A stretch of DNA of 64,000 nt, from assembly GCF_040654195.1 (NCBI RefSeq), contig NZ_JBFAHM010000001.1, positions 496,001 through 560,000 of the forward strand, given 5' to 3'. This document shows, one piece after another, positions 1 to 7,544 of this stretch. Position numbers and translations under genes: made by a program. Source of the stretch: Hamadaea sp013361475 (GTDB lineage Bacteria > Actinomycetota > Actinomycetes > Mycobacteriales > Micromonosporaceae). The notes under the pieces were generated by a model, which made no database searches, had not been told where the DNA came from, and worked only from the letters and a program-made list of their open reading frames with translations. Within the stretch, counting starts at the first letter, position 1. The number at the start of each line of letters is the position of its first letter.

Positions 1-1
1 C

Positions 2-430
2 GGTTTGAACAGCAGCGTCCGGCCCGAGGTCGGACTCGACTGGACCGGTCTCGCCATCGGGGTCGCGCTCGTCGGCGGAGTGAGCGCCTTCGGCCGGCGT
101 GGAGGCGTCTTCGGCACCGTCCTCGCGACCGTCGTAGTCTCCCTGGTCATCCGGCTCGGCGAGGCCGGCGACTGGCGGCTCTCGCCGTACGCCGTCGCCG
201 CGGTCACCGTCGCGGCCGGGCTCGTCGTCACGCGGCTCGTCGAGACGTTCGGCAAGCCGCTGCTGGCCCCCGACGAGGAATCGTGGACGTCGGAGGCCGC
301 CTCCACCTGGACCGGCGGCACCGGCTGGGGCGGTGCGGATACCGGGTCCTGGTCGTCGGCGCTGCCGACGCAGCCCACGGTCAACCGGCCCGACCCGTGG
401 CAGGACGACCGCTGGGGCGCCGGCCGCTAG
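2..430 (+). CDS. Sugar ABC transporter permease, C-terminal fragment
   Basis: Only the 3' end of the gene is in the window; the reading frame is open from base 2, so the TTG at base 5 is not a real start. The visible part has two hydrophobic segments and a glycine-rich stretch (GGVSAFGRRGGVFGTVLA) like the conserved C-terminal helices of RbsC-type permeases (BPD_transp_2 family), which form the membrane channel of sugar ABC importers. A polar tail of about 55 residues rich in Trp, Thr, Gly and Pro follows and is probably cytoplasmic and disordered. The substrate cannot be told from this fragment; partner genes would lie upstream, outside the window. Confidence 0.6.
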   Translation, partial: GLNSSVRPEVGLDWTGLAIGVALVGGVSAFGRRGGVFGTVLATVVVSLVIRLGEAGDWRLSPYAVAAVTVAAGLVVTRLVETFGKPLLAPDEESWTSEAASTWTGGTGWGGADTGSWSSALPTQPTVNRPDPWQDDRWGAGR

Positions 431-471
431 CCCACCCCCGGCCCGCGCCACCTGCTCTCTACCCGCCGGAT

Positions 472-543
472 CCTTGTGCGCTGGATCCTTGCGCTGGTTC
501 CTTGTGCGCTGGATCCTTGCGCTGGTTCCTTGTGCGCTGGATC
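472..543. repeat. 28-nt tandem repeat, about 2.6 copies
   Basis: Units at 472-499 and 500-527 are identical, and a partial third runs from 528 to 543. Each unit contains TGCGCTGGATCCTTGCGCTG. The last partial unit merges into the left arm of the palindrome at 535-597, and the shared core CGCTGGATC suggests the array grew from the palindrome arm. Confidence 0.85.
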
Positions 544-597
544 AGGGATCTCGGCCGAATCTTGACGCAAGATTCGACCCGGAAGCCTGATCCAGCG
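535..597. repeat. Dispersed palindromic repeat, copy 1
   Basis: Arms of about 30 nt around a 3-nt loop. The outer 12 nt (CGCTGGATCAGG / CCTGATCCAGCG) and the inner part around GAATCTTG / CAAGATTC are perfect complements; the middle of the arms is diverged. Two close relatives lie at 49391-49459 and 55483-55546. The element sits between the 3' end of the permease gene and the promoter of nuoD2 and could fold as a hairpin in RNA. Confidence 0.85.
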
Positions 598-641
598 TCC
601 TAACCGCGCCGCCGCACGACCCGGCAGCAGGCGTAGGTGAG

Positions 642-647
642 TAGGCT
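642..647 (+). promoter_or_regulatory. Leaderless-type -10 box of nuoD2
   Basis: TAGGCT lies 6 nt before the ATG of nuoD2 and there is no Shine-Dalgarno sequence, so transcription would start at or next to the start codon. No -35 hexamer is evident. Confidence 0.5.
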
Positions 648-653
648 CAGCGC

Positions 654-1802
654 ATGACGGAGTCGGGCCTGCGCGAGCTGACGGTCGGCACGGGGACGGG
701 GATCGAGACCGAGGACATGATCCTCAACATCGGCCCCCAGCACCCTTCGACGCACGGTGTGCTGCGGCTGAAGCTCACGGTGGACGGCGAGCGTGTGGTC
801 ACCGCCGAGCCGATCATCGGCTACATGCATCGGGGAGCCGAGAAGCTCTTCGAGGTACGCGACTACCGCCAGATCATCGTGCTGGCGAACCGGCACGACT
901 GGCTCAGCGCGTTCTCCAACGAACTCGGTGTCGTCCTCGCCGTCGAGCGGCTGATGGGCATCGAGGTTCCGGAGCGGGCGGTCTGGCTGCGTATGGCGCT
1001 CGCCGAGTTGAACCGAGTCCTCAGTCACCTCATGTTCCTGGGCTCTTATCCGCTGGAGCTGGGCGCGATCAGTCCGGTCTTCTACGCCTTCCGCGAGCGG
1101 GAGGTTCTCCAGGTCGTCATGGAGGAAGTGTCCGGCGGTCGCATGCACTACATGTTCAACCGGGTCGGCGGGGTGAAGGAGGAGGTCCCGGCGGGCTGGT
1201 CCCGGCGGGCGCGGCAGGCGATCGACGACGTACGCCGTCGCATGCCGGATCTCGACGCGCTGATCCGCAAGAACGAGATCTTCATGGCGCGTACGGTCGG
1301 CGTGGGGGTGCTCACGGCCGAGCAGGCCGCGGCGTACGGGGCTTCCGGTCCGGTCGGCCGGGCCAGCGGACTGGACTTCGACCTGCGGCGCGACGACCCC
1401 TATCTCGCGTACGACCAGCTGGACGTGCCGGTGGTGACGCGGACGGCGGGCGACTGCCATGCCCGGTTCGAGGTCCTGCTGGATCAGGTCTACGTCTCGC
1501 TCGACCTGGCCGAACAGTGCCTGGACCGGTTCGACCGCACGTCGGGCCCGGTGAACGTGCGGCTGCCCAAGGTGGTGAAGGCGCCCGAGGGCCACACCTA
1601 CGCCTGGACGGAGAATCCGCTCGGCGTCAACGGCTACTACCTGGTGTCCCGGGGCGAGAAGACGCCGTGGCGGATGAAGCTGCGGACCGCCTCGTACGCC
1701 AATGTGCAGGCGCTGTCGACGCTGCTCCCCGGCTGCCTGATCCCGGATCTGGTGGCGATCCTCGGCTCGATGTTCTTCGTCGTGGGCGACGTCGACAAGT
1801 AA
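654..1802 (+). CDS. nuoD2: NADH-quinone oxidoreductase subunit D paralogue (NuoD2)
   Basis: A 382-residue homologue of the 49-kDa quinone-site subunit of complex I, outside the main nuo operon, which carries its own nuoD at 12467. Both conserved histidines of the first beta-hairpin loop are present (GPQHPSTHGVLR, H30 and H34). R60 in MHRGAEK corresponds to bovine NDUFS2 Arg85. The position of the quinone-binding tyrosine (bovine Y108) is Trp83 (RHDWLSAF). The N-terminus is about 19 residues shorter than NuoD1, and the C-terminus ends VVGDVDK, not DPVMGGCDR. Start chosen from the leaderless promoter. It is either an alternative or accessory complex I subunit or part of another membrane-bound oxidoreductase; no partner subunit lies beside it. 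Confidence 0.85.
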   Translation: MTESGLRELTVGTGTGIETEDMILNIGPQHPSTHGVLRLKLTVDGERVVTAEPIIGYMHRGAEKLFEVRDYRQIIVLANRHDWLSAFSNELGVVLAVERLMGIEVPERAVWLRMALAELNRVLSHLMFLGSYPLELGAISPVFYAFREREVLQVVMEEVSGGRMHYMFNRVGGVKEEVPAGWSRRARQAIDDVRRRMPDLDALIRKNEIFMARTVGVGVLTAEQAAAYGASGPVGRASGLDFDLRRDDPYLAYDQLDVPVVTRTAGDCHARFEVLLDQVYVSLDLAEQCLDRFDRTSGPVNVRLPKVVKAPEGHTYAWTENPLGVNGYYLVSRGEKTPWRMKLRTASYANVQALSTLLPGCLIPDLVAILGSMFFVVGDVDK

Positions 1803-1829
1803 GGCCGCGACAAGTAGACCGCGACAAGT
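1793..1829. repeat. Triplicated CGACAAGT at the nuoD2 stop codon
   Basis: CGACAAGT occurs at 1793-1800, 1808-1815 and 1822-1829 (spacing 15 and 14 nt). The first copy encodes the last residues (D-K) and supplies the T of the TAA stop; the next two lie in the 3' flank and run up to the convergent gene's stop. Confidence 0.7.
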
Positions 1830-1832
1830 CGG

Positions 1833-3122
1833 TCAGTAGTCGTCGGCGTACCGGCGTCGGCGGGGTTCCTGTTCCCGGGCTGCTTCCCGGGCCGGCCACT
1901 GGTTCAGCCACTCCGAGACCGACGGTTCGTCACTTTGGGCGGGCAGTGCTCGCTGACCTCGCGGCTGGTCGGTCCACCGGTCGCCGTCCCAGGAGACGGA
2001 GTCGTGGCGGCCCGCTCGCGGCTCGTCCCGCCGGCCGGTGTCGTCTCGCCGGCTCGGCTCCTCCCGGCGGATGGCCGCCCAGCGGTCCTCGATCCGCAGT
2101 TCCGAGCCGTTCTCGTCGGAGTGCAACGAGGCTCGGCGTTCGCCCATCCGCAGCTCAGATCCCCGGTCGTCGTTGCGGACCGCGGCCCACCGGTCACCGG
2201 CGCGTACGCCAGGCCAGTCGGGCTCGGCCGGAGCCGGGTCGTTCCGCCGCTGGCCGGCGCTGGGGTCGGACTGGTCTTGCACCGCTTGTCTGCTCCACCG
2301 GTCCCGCGGGTTGTCCTCATGCGACAGCAGCGGCTCGCGGGGCGGCGCAGCCGGCGGGGCCTGGTCGGCGAGCCGCTTGCGCAGCTGCTGCTCCGTCCAC
2401 GACTCCTGGTACTCGTCCGGGTAGGCGGCTCGGGCCGGTTGCGCCGGGTACGCCCCGGCAGCGGGGTACCCCGGCCACCGCTCGTCCTCGTCGGCCCGGC
2501 GACGGCCGCCGGATCGCGTGGTCGGCGACTGCCCGCTCTCGGACCAGGCCGGCGCGGGGGCAGTGGCCCGGCCGGTGTGCGCGGGCTCCTCGACGTGCGG
2601 GTCGACGATCGTGGATCGCGTGGTCACCTGCACCGTCTCGGTGTGCCGGACGACGCCGGCCGGAACGGAGCCGCTGGCCGTGCCGGGTCGCGGGGTCGCG
2701 GGGTGCGGCGACGGCGGCTGGGCCGAGCCGCGGGCCAGGTCTCCGCGCATCGCCTCGACCTGCGCCCGGAGTTGATCGACTGTCTCCTGCAGGTGCTGGA
2801 ACCGCTCGGAGAAGGCCCGATGGGTCGCCCGCGCCGCGGTGGTGATGTCGTTGCGGACGTCCTCGCGCACCACGTCGATCTCGTCGTAGATGGTGTCCTC
2901 GAGTTCGACCTTCACCGAGTCCGGCGCCGGGCGCAGCACGATCGCCAGTCCGATCAGGACGACGGACAACAGCGCGAGCCCGATCGCGGCGCGCAGTGAC
3001 CGGTCGCCACTGCCGATCAGCAGGGCCAATGCGGCGAGCGGTGCTACACCCACCCCAGCCCAGAGCAGGCCGGTGGGCAGCTTGCCGTTCTGCCGTTCGG
3101 GGGACTCGGAGGAGGCCGGCAT
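1833..3122 (-). CDS. Two-helix membrane protein with coiled coil and long charged tail
   Basis: A 429-residue protein I cannot assign to a named family. Residues about 18-36 and 43-62 are hydrophobic and likely form a membrane hairpin. Residues about 73-126 have coiled-coil heptad character (HRAFSERFQHLQETVDQLRA). The remaining 300 residues are low-complexity, rich in Arg, Asp, Glu, Pro and Ser, with near-repeats SELRMGERRA and SELRIEDRWA, so probably disordered and cytoplasmic. A TAGGCT box 8 nt before the ATG suggests a leaderless transcript. It converges on nuoD2 with 30 bp between the stops. A scaffold or structural role is only a guess. Confidence 0.7.
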   Translation of the reverse strand: MPASSESPERQNGKLPTGLLWAGVGVAPLAALALLIGSGDRSLRAAIGLALLSVVLIGLAIVLRPAPDSVKVELEDTIYDEIDVVREDVRNDITTAARATHRAFSERFQHLQETVDQLRAQVEAMRGDLARGSAQPPSPHPATPRPGTASGSVPAGVVRHTETVQVTTRSTIVDPHVEEPAHTGRATAPAPAWSESGQSPTTRSGGRRRADEDERWPGYPAAGAYPAQPARAAYPDEYQESWTEQQLRKRLADQAPPAAPPREPLLSHEDNPRDRWSRQAVQDQSDPSAGQRRNDPAPAEPDWPGVRAGDRWAAVRNDDRGSELRMGERRASLHSDENGSELRIEDRWAAIRREEPSRRDDTGRRDEPRAGRHDSVSWDGDRWTDQPRGQRALPAQSDEPSVSEWLNQWPAREAAREQEPRRRRYADDY

Positions 3123-3130
3123 GGCAGGTC

Positions 3131-3136
3131 AGCCTA
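3131..3136 (-). promoter_or_regulatory. Leaderless-type -10 box of the 3122 gene
   Basis: Reading on the minus strand, TAGGCT lies 8 nt before the ATG at 3122; it is the same hexamer as in front of nuoD2. Confidence 0.45.
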
Positions 3137-3198
3137 CCGACACGGGCTCCGAATGTCACTGTCGGACGGTCGCGTCGCCGCCCGGAATTCCGTGTTTG

Positions 3199-3483
3199 TC
3201 AGCCTTCGGGGGACAACAGATAGTCGATGAAGCGGGCCCGGATGAGCGGCTCGAGATCGCCGTAGTCGTGGCCCTTCAGCTCCCGCCACATGTTGTAGTA
3301 ATCGTCGATCTGCGGGCCGATGTCGCCCAGCGAGTCGTCGCCCTGCTCCGCGTCGCCCGCCGACGGGAGGTGCTGCGCGAGGTCCACGAAGAAGCCGAGG
3401 TCGCGCTGGTCCCGGGCCCGCGTGAACGCCTGGTCGCGCAGCTCTTCGGTGGTCAGCGCGTCCAACTCTGCGAAAGTCGCCAT
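3199..3483 (-). CDS. Small acidic protein of unknown function
   Basis: A 94-residue acidic, helix-prone protein (MATFAELDALTTEELRDQAF at the start, IDDYYNMWRELKGHDYGD near the end) with no signal peptide or membrane segment. I do not recognise the family. The ATG at 3483 was chosen over an upstream start at 3519 because the sequence before it is only the reverse reading of the preceding gene's 3' end. It overlaps the methyltransferase gene by 31 nt, which suggests translational coupling and a common operon with the aldo/keto reductase and methyltransferase. Confidence 0.65.
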   Translation of the reverse strand: MATFAELDALTTEELRDQAFTRARDQRDLGFFVDLAQHLPSAGDAEQGDDSLGDIGPQIDDYYNMWRELKGHDYGDLEPLIRARFIDYLLSPEG

Positions 3484-4406
3484 GGCGTCCACTCTATGGT
3501 CACCGGCCGAACCGCCCACCAGTGATCTCCCAAACCGCCCTCGGCCAGCAGTTCTGCCGCCTGGCTCGCGCGGCTCAACGCCCGGACGTAGCCTGCCGGG
3601 TCGGCGGTGGCCAGGGCCAACGGTGGCCGCGCGCCGTCGACACCCAGCGCCGCCAGGGCCTCCCGCTGCCTGAGCAGGGGTACGCCTAAAGCATCGACCG
3701 CGACATGCGCGGTGATGTCGGTGCTCCCGTCGAAGCGAGGCTGGACCTCCCGGCCGTCCCGGAAACCGGTGAGCGTCGGCCGCCGGTCGGCCCGGGTGTG
3801 GCCGTAGTCGATCGCGACGGCGAGCCCGGCGGTGACCCGCCCGACGGCGTCGGCCCAGGCCCTGTCCCGGGGCAGGCCGATCTCGGCGACGTCACCGGGA
3901 TCACGCAGTGGCCACCACTCGCCGACCCACCGAGCATCGTCGGAGGTGAGCGGCTCGCCGAGGTCGCCGTCGTCGAGCAGGTACCGCGGGACGCCGTCCG
4001 GGTCGAGCACCGCCACGTCGAGCGGGACGTTGTCGAGCCACTCGGTGGCGATGAGCAGACCGGCGAACTCGTCCGGCAGTTCCGGCCGCCATTCGACGCG
4101 GGGATCGAGGCCGGCCGGGCGATCGGCCAGTTCGACGGCGATCGGGCGTACGCGGTCATCCCGGCCGAGCAGCGTGAACACCTGCGACAGCAGGTCACCG
4201 CGCCCGGCGCCGACGTCGACGACGGCGAGGACGTCGGGGTGGCCGAGCGCTTTGTCCACCCCCGCGACGAGGTGGGCGATCGCGGTGGCGAACACCGGCG
4301 AGGCGCTCACACTGGTCCGGAAGTGGTCGGCCGGGCGCTCCCGCCGGAAGAACCCGTGCTCGCCGTAGAGCGCCGCCGCCATCGCGTCCCGGAGGTGAAC
4401 CGCCAC
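3453..4406 (-). CDS. SAM-dependent methyltransferase, MidA/NDUFAF7 family
   Basis: A 317-residue MidA-family (DUF185) methyltransferase. An N-terminal ALYGEHGFF segment matches the family's ALYDPEHGYY. Motif I, VDVGAGRGDLL, is at about 63-73, followed by IATEWLDNVP, then the AIDYGH and STDITAHV signatures. The mitochondrial member NDUFAF7 dimethylates an arginine of NDUFS2, the NuoD homologue, during complex I assembly; a nuoD paralogue carrying that arginine lies 1.65 kb away here, so a protein-arginine methyltransferase acting on NuoD2 is a reasonable inference. The GTG at 4406, 5 bp after the aldo/keto reductase stop, keeps the family's N-terminus; ATG 4382 is the alternative. Confidence 0.8.
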   Translation of the reverse strand: MAVHLRDAMAAALYGEHGFFRRERPADHFRTSVSASPVFATAIAHLVAGVDKALGHPDVLAVVDVGAGRGDLLSQVFTLLGRDDRVRPIAVELADRPAGLDPRVEWRPELPDEFAGLLIATEWLDNVPLDVAVLDPDGVPRYLLDDGDLGEPLTSDDARWVGEWWPLRDPGDVAEIGLPRDRAWADAVGRVTAGLAVAIDYGHTRADRRPTLTGFRDGREVQPRFDGSTDITAHVAVDALGVPLLRQREALAALGVDGARPPLALATADPAGYVRALSRASQAAELLAEGGLGDHWWAVRPVTIEWTPWRLSQSWTR

Positions 4407-4411
4407 GGCGG

Positions 4412-5395
4412 CTACCGGCCGACGGTCCGGGTGCCCGCCGTGATCTCGTCCAACCGGGCCAGCTCCGCCACACCCGGGATCCACGCACCGGCCTGGGCGT
4501 TCGCGCGTACCTGCTGGGGAGTGGTAGCACCGGCGATCACCGTGACGACACCCGGCTTGGCGGCGAGACCGCCGATGGCGACGTCGAGCATCGACACGCC
4601 CGCCTCGTCCGCGTACGCCCGGAGCCCCTCGATGGTGTCCCAGTCGGCCGCCTTGAGCCAGGCCGCGTAGCGATCGTCGGCCATCCGCGAACCCGGCGGC
4701 GGGGCCTGGTCGCGGTGATAGACCCCGGAGAGCAGCCCGGACTGGAGCGGGAAGAACGGGATGAAGCCGACGCCGGCCTTCTCGCAGGCGGGCAGCAGTT
4801 CGGCCTCGGGTTTGCGGGTGAGCCAGTTGTACTGCTGCTGCGTGCTGATGAACGGGGTGAGCCCGGCCGTCTTGGCCGTCCACGCGGCGTCGGTCACCTG
4901 CCACCCGGCGAACTGCGAGGAGCCGAGGTAGCGGACCTTGCCCTGGTGAACCAGGTCGTCGAGCGCCCGGAGGGTCTCCTCGATCGGCGTGGCCGGGTCG
5001 GGGTAGTGGAACTGATAGAGGTCGATGTAGTCGGTCTGCAGCCGCCGTAGCGAGTCCTCCACCGCCTTCACGATGTAGCGGCGAGAGCCGCGCGCGCCGT
5101 CGGCTGAGCGCGGGTCGCCGGCCGCGGCGCCCATGTCCATCCCGAACTTGGTGGCCAGCACGACGCTGTCGCGACGGCCCTTGAGCGCCTCGCCGAGGAA
5201 CATCTCGCAGGTCCCGCGGGGGGTGCCGTAGACGTCGGCCGCGTCGAAGAAGGTGACCCCGGCGTCGATCGCCGCGTCGACCACCGCCCGGGTCTCCTCG
5301 GCGTTGAGTTTCCGGCCGAAGTTGTTGCACCCCAGCCCGACGACCGAGACGACGAGACCGGAGTCGCCCAAGCGGCGGTAACGCATGGCAGCCAT
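4412..5395 (-). CDS. Aldo/keto reductase
   Basis: A 327-residue NADPH-dependent oxidoreductase with the TIM-barrel AKR signatures: D51 and Y56 in DAADVYG, K83 in ATKFG and H130 in IDLYQFHYPD complete the catalytic tetrad. GAxSxEQV-like cofactor-binding sequence near the C-terminus reads AGATTPQQVRANAQ. The likely substrate is an aldehyde or ketone that cannot be named. The ATG at 5395 is preceded by a leaderless-type promoter shared back to back with mqnC. It is the first gene of a minus-strand operon with the MidA-like methyltransferase 5 bp downstream. An open frame continues far upstream antisense to mqnC but is not coding. Confidence 0.85.
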   Translation of the reverse strand: MAAMRYRRLGDSGLVVSVVGLGCNNFGRKLNAEETRAVVDAAIDAGVTFFDAADVYGTPRGTCEMFLGEALKGRRDSVVLATKFGMDMGAAAGDPRSADGARGSRRYIVKAVEDSLRRLQTDYIDLYQFHYPDPATPIEETLRALDDLVHQGKVRYLGSSQFAGWQVTDAAWTAKTAGLTPFISTQQQYNWLTRKPEAELLPACEKAGVGFIPFFPLQSGLLSGVYHRDQAPPPGSRMADDRYAAWLKAADWDTIEGLRAYADEAGVSMLDVAIGGLAAKPGVVTVIAGATTPQQVRANAQAGAWIPGVAELARLDEITAGTRTVGR

Positions 5396-5402
5396 GATCG
5401 AA

Positions 5403-5418
5403 AACCTACCTGTAGTCT
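5403..5418. promoter_or_regulatory. Back-to-back -10 boxes for the reductase and mqnC
   Basis: The 30-bp divergent gap holds two leaderless-type promoters: TAGGTT on the minus strand (5403-5408), 7 nt before the reductase ATG, and TAGTCT on the plus strand (5413-5418), 7 nt before the mqnC GTG. Only 4 bp separate the two boxes. Confidence 0.55.
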
Positions 5419-5425
5419 TCGGGAT

Positions 5426-6616
5426 GTGACGAGCGTTCAACAGATCGACAGCATTCTGCAGCGTGCGGCCGATGGCGGTCGGATCAGTCCGGACGAGGCC
5501 CTGCTCCTCTACACCGACGCGCCGCTGCACCCGCTGGGCGAGGCCGCGGACGCCGTACGCCGCCGGAGATACCCCGATGGCATTGTGACCTACCTCATCG
5601 ACCGGAACATCAATTACACGAACGTCTGCGTGACGGCGTGCAAGTTCTGCGCCTTCTACCGGGCGCCGAAGCACGCCGAGGGCTGGTCGCACCCGATGGA
5701 GGAGATCCTGCGCCGCTGCGGCGAGGCGGTCGACCTCGGCGCGACGCAGGTCATGCTGCAGGGCGGGCACCACCCCGACTACGGGGTCGAGTACTACGAG
5801 GAGCTGTTCTCCTCGGTGAAGCAGGCGTACCCGCAGCTGGCGATCCACTCGATCGGCCCGAGCGAGATCCTGCACATGGCCAAGGTCAGCGGGGTCTCGA
5901 TCGAGGAGGCCGTCGTCCGGATCAAGGCCGCCGGCCTGGACTCTATCGCCGGGGCGGGCGCGGAGATGCTGCCCGACCGGCCGCGGACGGCGATCGCGCC
6001 GCTGAAGGAGTCGGGCGCGCGCTGGCTGGAGGTCATGGAGGTCGCTCATCAGCACGGGGTCGAGTCGACGGCCACCATGATGATGGGCACCGGCGAGACC
6101 AACGCCGAGCGGATCGAGCACATGCGGATGATCCGCGACGTGCAGGACCGCACCGGCGGCTTCCGGGCCTTCATCCCGTGGACCTACCAGCCGGAGAACA
6201 ACCACCTCAAGGGGCGTACGCAGGCCACGACGCTGGAATACCTGCGGCTCATCGCGGTGGCCCGGTTGTTCTTCGACAACGTCAACCACCTGCAGGCCTC
6301 GTGGCTGACGACCGGTAAGGACGCCGGCCAGCTGGCGCTCCACATGGGCGTGGACGACCTGGGCTCGATCATGCTGGAGGAGAACGTCATCTCCTCGGCC
6401 GGCGCCCGGCACCGCTCCAACCTGCAGGAGCTGATCTGGATGATCCGCACCGCCGGGCGCATCCCGGCGCAGCGGGACACCCTCTACAACCACCTGCGCG
6501 TGCACTGGACGCCGGCGGACGACCCGACCGACGACCGGGTCACCTCGCACTTCTCGTCGATCGCGTTGCCGGGCGGCGGTGTCGGCAAGGCGCTTCCGCT
6601 GGTCGAGGCGCACTGA
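5426..6616 (+). CDS. mqnC: Cyclic dehypoxanthinyl futalosine synthase (radical SAM)
   Basis: MqnC cyclises dehypoxanthine futalosine in the futalosine route to menaquinone. The 396-residue sequence has the radical-SAM cluster motif CVTACKFC (C68, C72, C75), the MLQGGHHPDYGVEYYEELF substrate-loop signature and the GVESTATMMMGTGET segment typical of MqnC/MqnE proteins. Length fits the family. The GTG start has no Shine-Dalgarno sequence but is 7 nt behind a TAGTCT box, so a leaderless mRNA is likely. The other futalosine genes (mqnA, B, D, E) are not in the window; menG, menJ and a polyprenyl synthase nearby serve later steps of the same pathway. Confidence 0.93.
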   Translation: MTSVQQIDSILQRAADGGRISPDEALLLYTDAPLHPLGEAADAVRRRRYPDGIVTYLIDRNINYTNVCVTACKFCAFYRAPKHAEGWSHPMEEILRRCGEAVDLGATQVMLQGGHHPDYGVEYYEELFSSVKQAYPQLAIHSIGPSEILHMAKVSGVSIEEAVVRIKAAGLDSIAGAGAEMLPDRPRTAIAPLKESGARWLEVMEVAHQHGVESTATMMMGTGETNAERIEHMRMIRDVQDRTGGFRAFIPWTYQPENNHLKGRTQATTLEYLRLIAVARLFFDNVNHLQASWLTTGKDAGQLALHMGVDDLGSIMLEENVISSAGARHRSNLQELIWMIRTAGRIPAQRDTLYNHLRVHWTPADDPTDDRVTSHFSSIALPGGGVGKALPLVEAH

Positions 6617-6684
6617 CCGCGGCGAGGGCCGCGTACCGAGCCACCTTCGTGTTAGCGTCCACCGTTCGCTGAGGAGGAACGGGG

Positions 6685-7500
6685 ATGTGGATACGACGTG
6701 CGCTGAGCGCCGCCGCGATCGGAGTGTTGGCAGTCGTCGGCCCCGGGGGTGCCGCGTACGCCGCCGCGCCGCAGGCCGATCTTGCGATCAAGGTCGCCGC
6801 ACAAGGACACGCCGCGCTGGGGAAGACGGCGACCATCGTCGTGGAGACCCACAACTACGGGCCCGAGGCGACGCTCGGTGGAACGGTCTGGCGGGAAGTC
6901 CGGGCACCCGGAGGGACCACCTTTCTCGCCGCCACCGAACGGGCGTTGAGCGGCAATGGCTGCATCTGGCTCACCGCGCACCAGCACGTTCGCTGTCCGA
7001 TCCAGGGAATGCTCTACCCGGACGACGACAACCCTTCGGGGGGCGTCTCGTTCGGGACGAACCTCTATTACTTCGAGGTCAAGGCGAAGTGCACGACGCC
7101 GGGAAAGATCAGTCTCCAGTACGGCGACGATCCCAAGACGTCGAACAACTCGGCGACGCTGCGGGTGACTGTGGACGGAGTGAGCGCGGCCACCTGCACG
7201 ACAAAGCCGTCGGCCTCACCGAAATCGTCCGCCTCCGCCAAGCCTCGGCCGACCTCGGCTCCGTCGGCGTCTGCGTCGCTCGCAGCGACCGAGCCGACGG
7301 CGACGGCGTCGGACAGCATGGCGGCGATCGCCGAATCGCCGAGCGTCGAAGTCACGCCGATGATCACCCTCGCCGGAGATTCCGGCGGTTCCGGGCCGTG
7401 GGTGGCCGTGGCCGTCGTGGCGGCCGTCGGGCTGGTGGTGGCCGGCGCCGGGATTCTGTGGCGTATCCGCAGGCGGGGAGCTTTCTCGGCCGACCTGTGA
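6685..7500 (+). CDS. Secreted membrane-anchored DUF11-like protein A
   Basis: A 271-residue cell-surface protein. The N-terminal signal peptide (MWIRRALSAAAIGVLAVVG) ends near AYA-AAP. The central domain (about 30-170) resembles the beta-sandwich DUF11 repeats of surface proteins, closing with the typical DPKTSNNSATLRVTVDG strand. Then follow a Ser/Ala/Pro/Thr-rich linker that may be glycosylated, a membrane helix at about 239-259 and a basic tail (RIRRRG). There is no sortase LPxTG motif, so it is held by the helix. A good ribosome site (GAGGAGG) precedes the ATG. The next gene is a paralogue of the same architecture. Ligand and role are unknown. Confidence 0.75.
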   Translation: MWIRRALSAAAIGVLAVVGPGGAAYAAAPQADLAIKVAAQGHAALGKTATIVVETHNYGPEATLGGTVWREVRAPGGTTFLAATERALSGNGCIWLTAHQHVRCPIQGMLYPDDDNPSGGVSFGTNLYYFEVKAKCTTPGKISLQYGDDPKTSNNSATLRVTVDGVSAATCTTKPSASPKSSASAKPRPTSAPSASASLAATEPTATASDSMAAIAESPSVEVTPMITLAGDSGGSGPWVAVAVVAAVGLVVAGAGILWRIRRRGAFSADL

Positions 7501-7544
7501 CGCTCGGGTGATACTGTCCGTCTTCACCTCTCAGGGAGCGGACC

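Noticed and set aside
5396..6613. N-terminal extension of the aldo/keto reductase frame to 733 codons
   Set aside because: The extra part is the reverse reading of mqnC and has no AKR similarity; the start at 5395 has a promoter and the family N-terminus.
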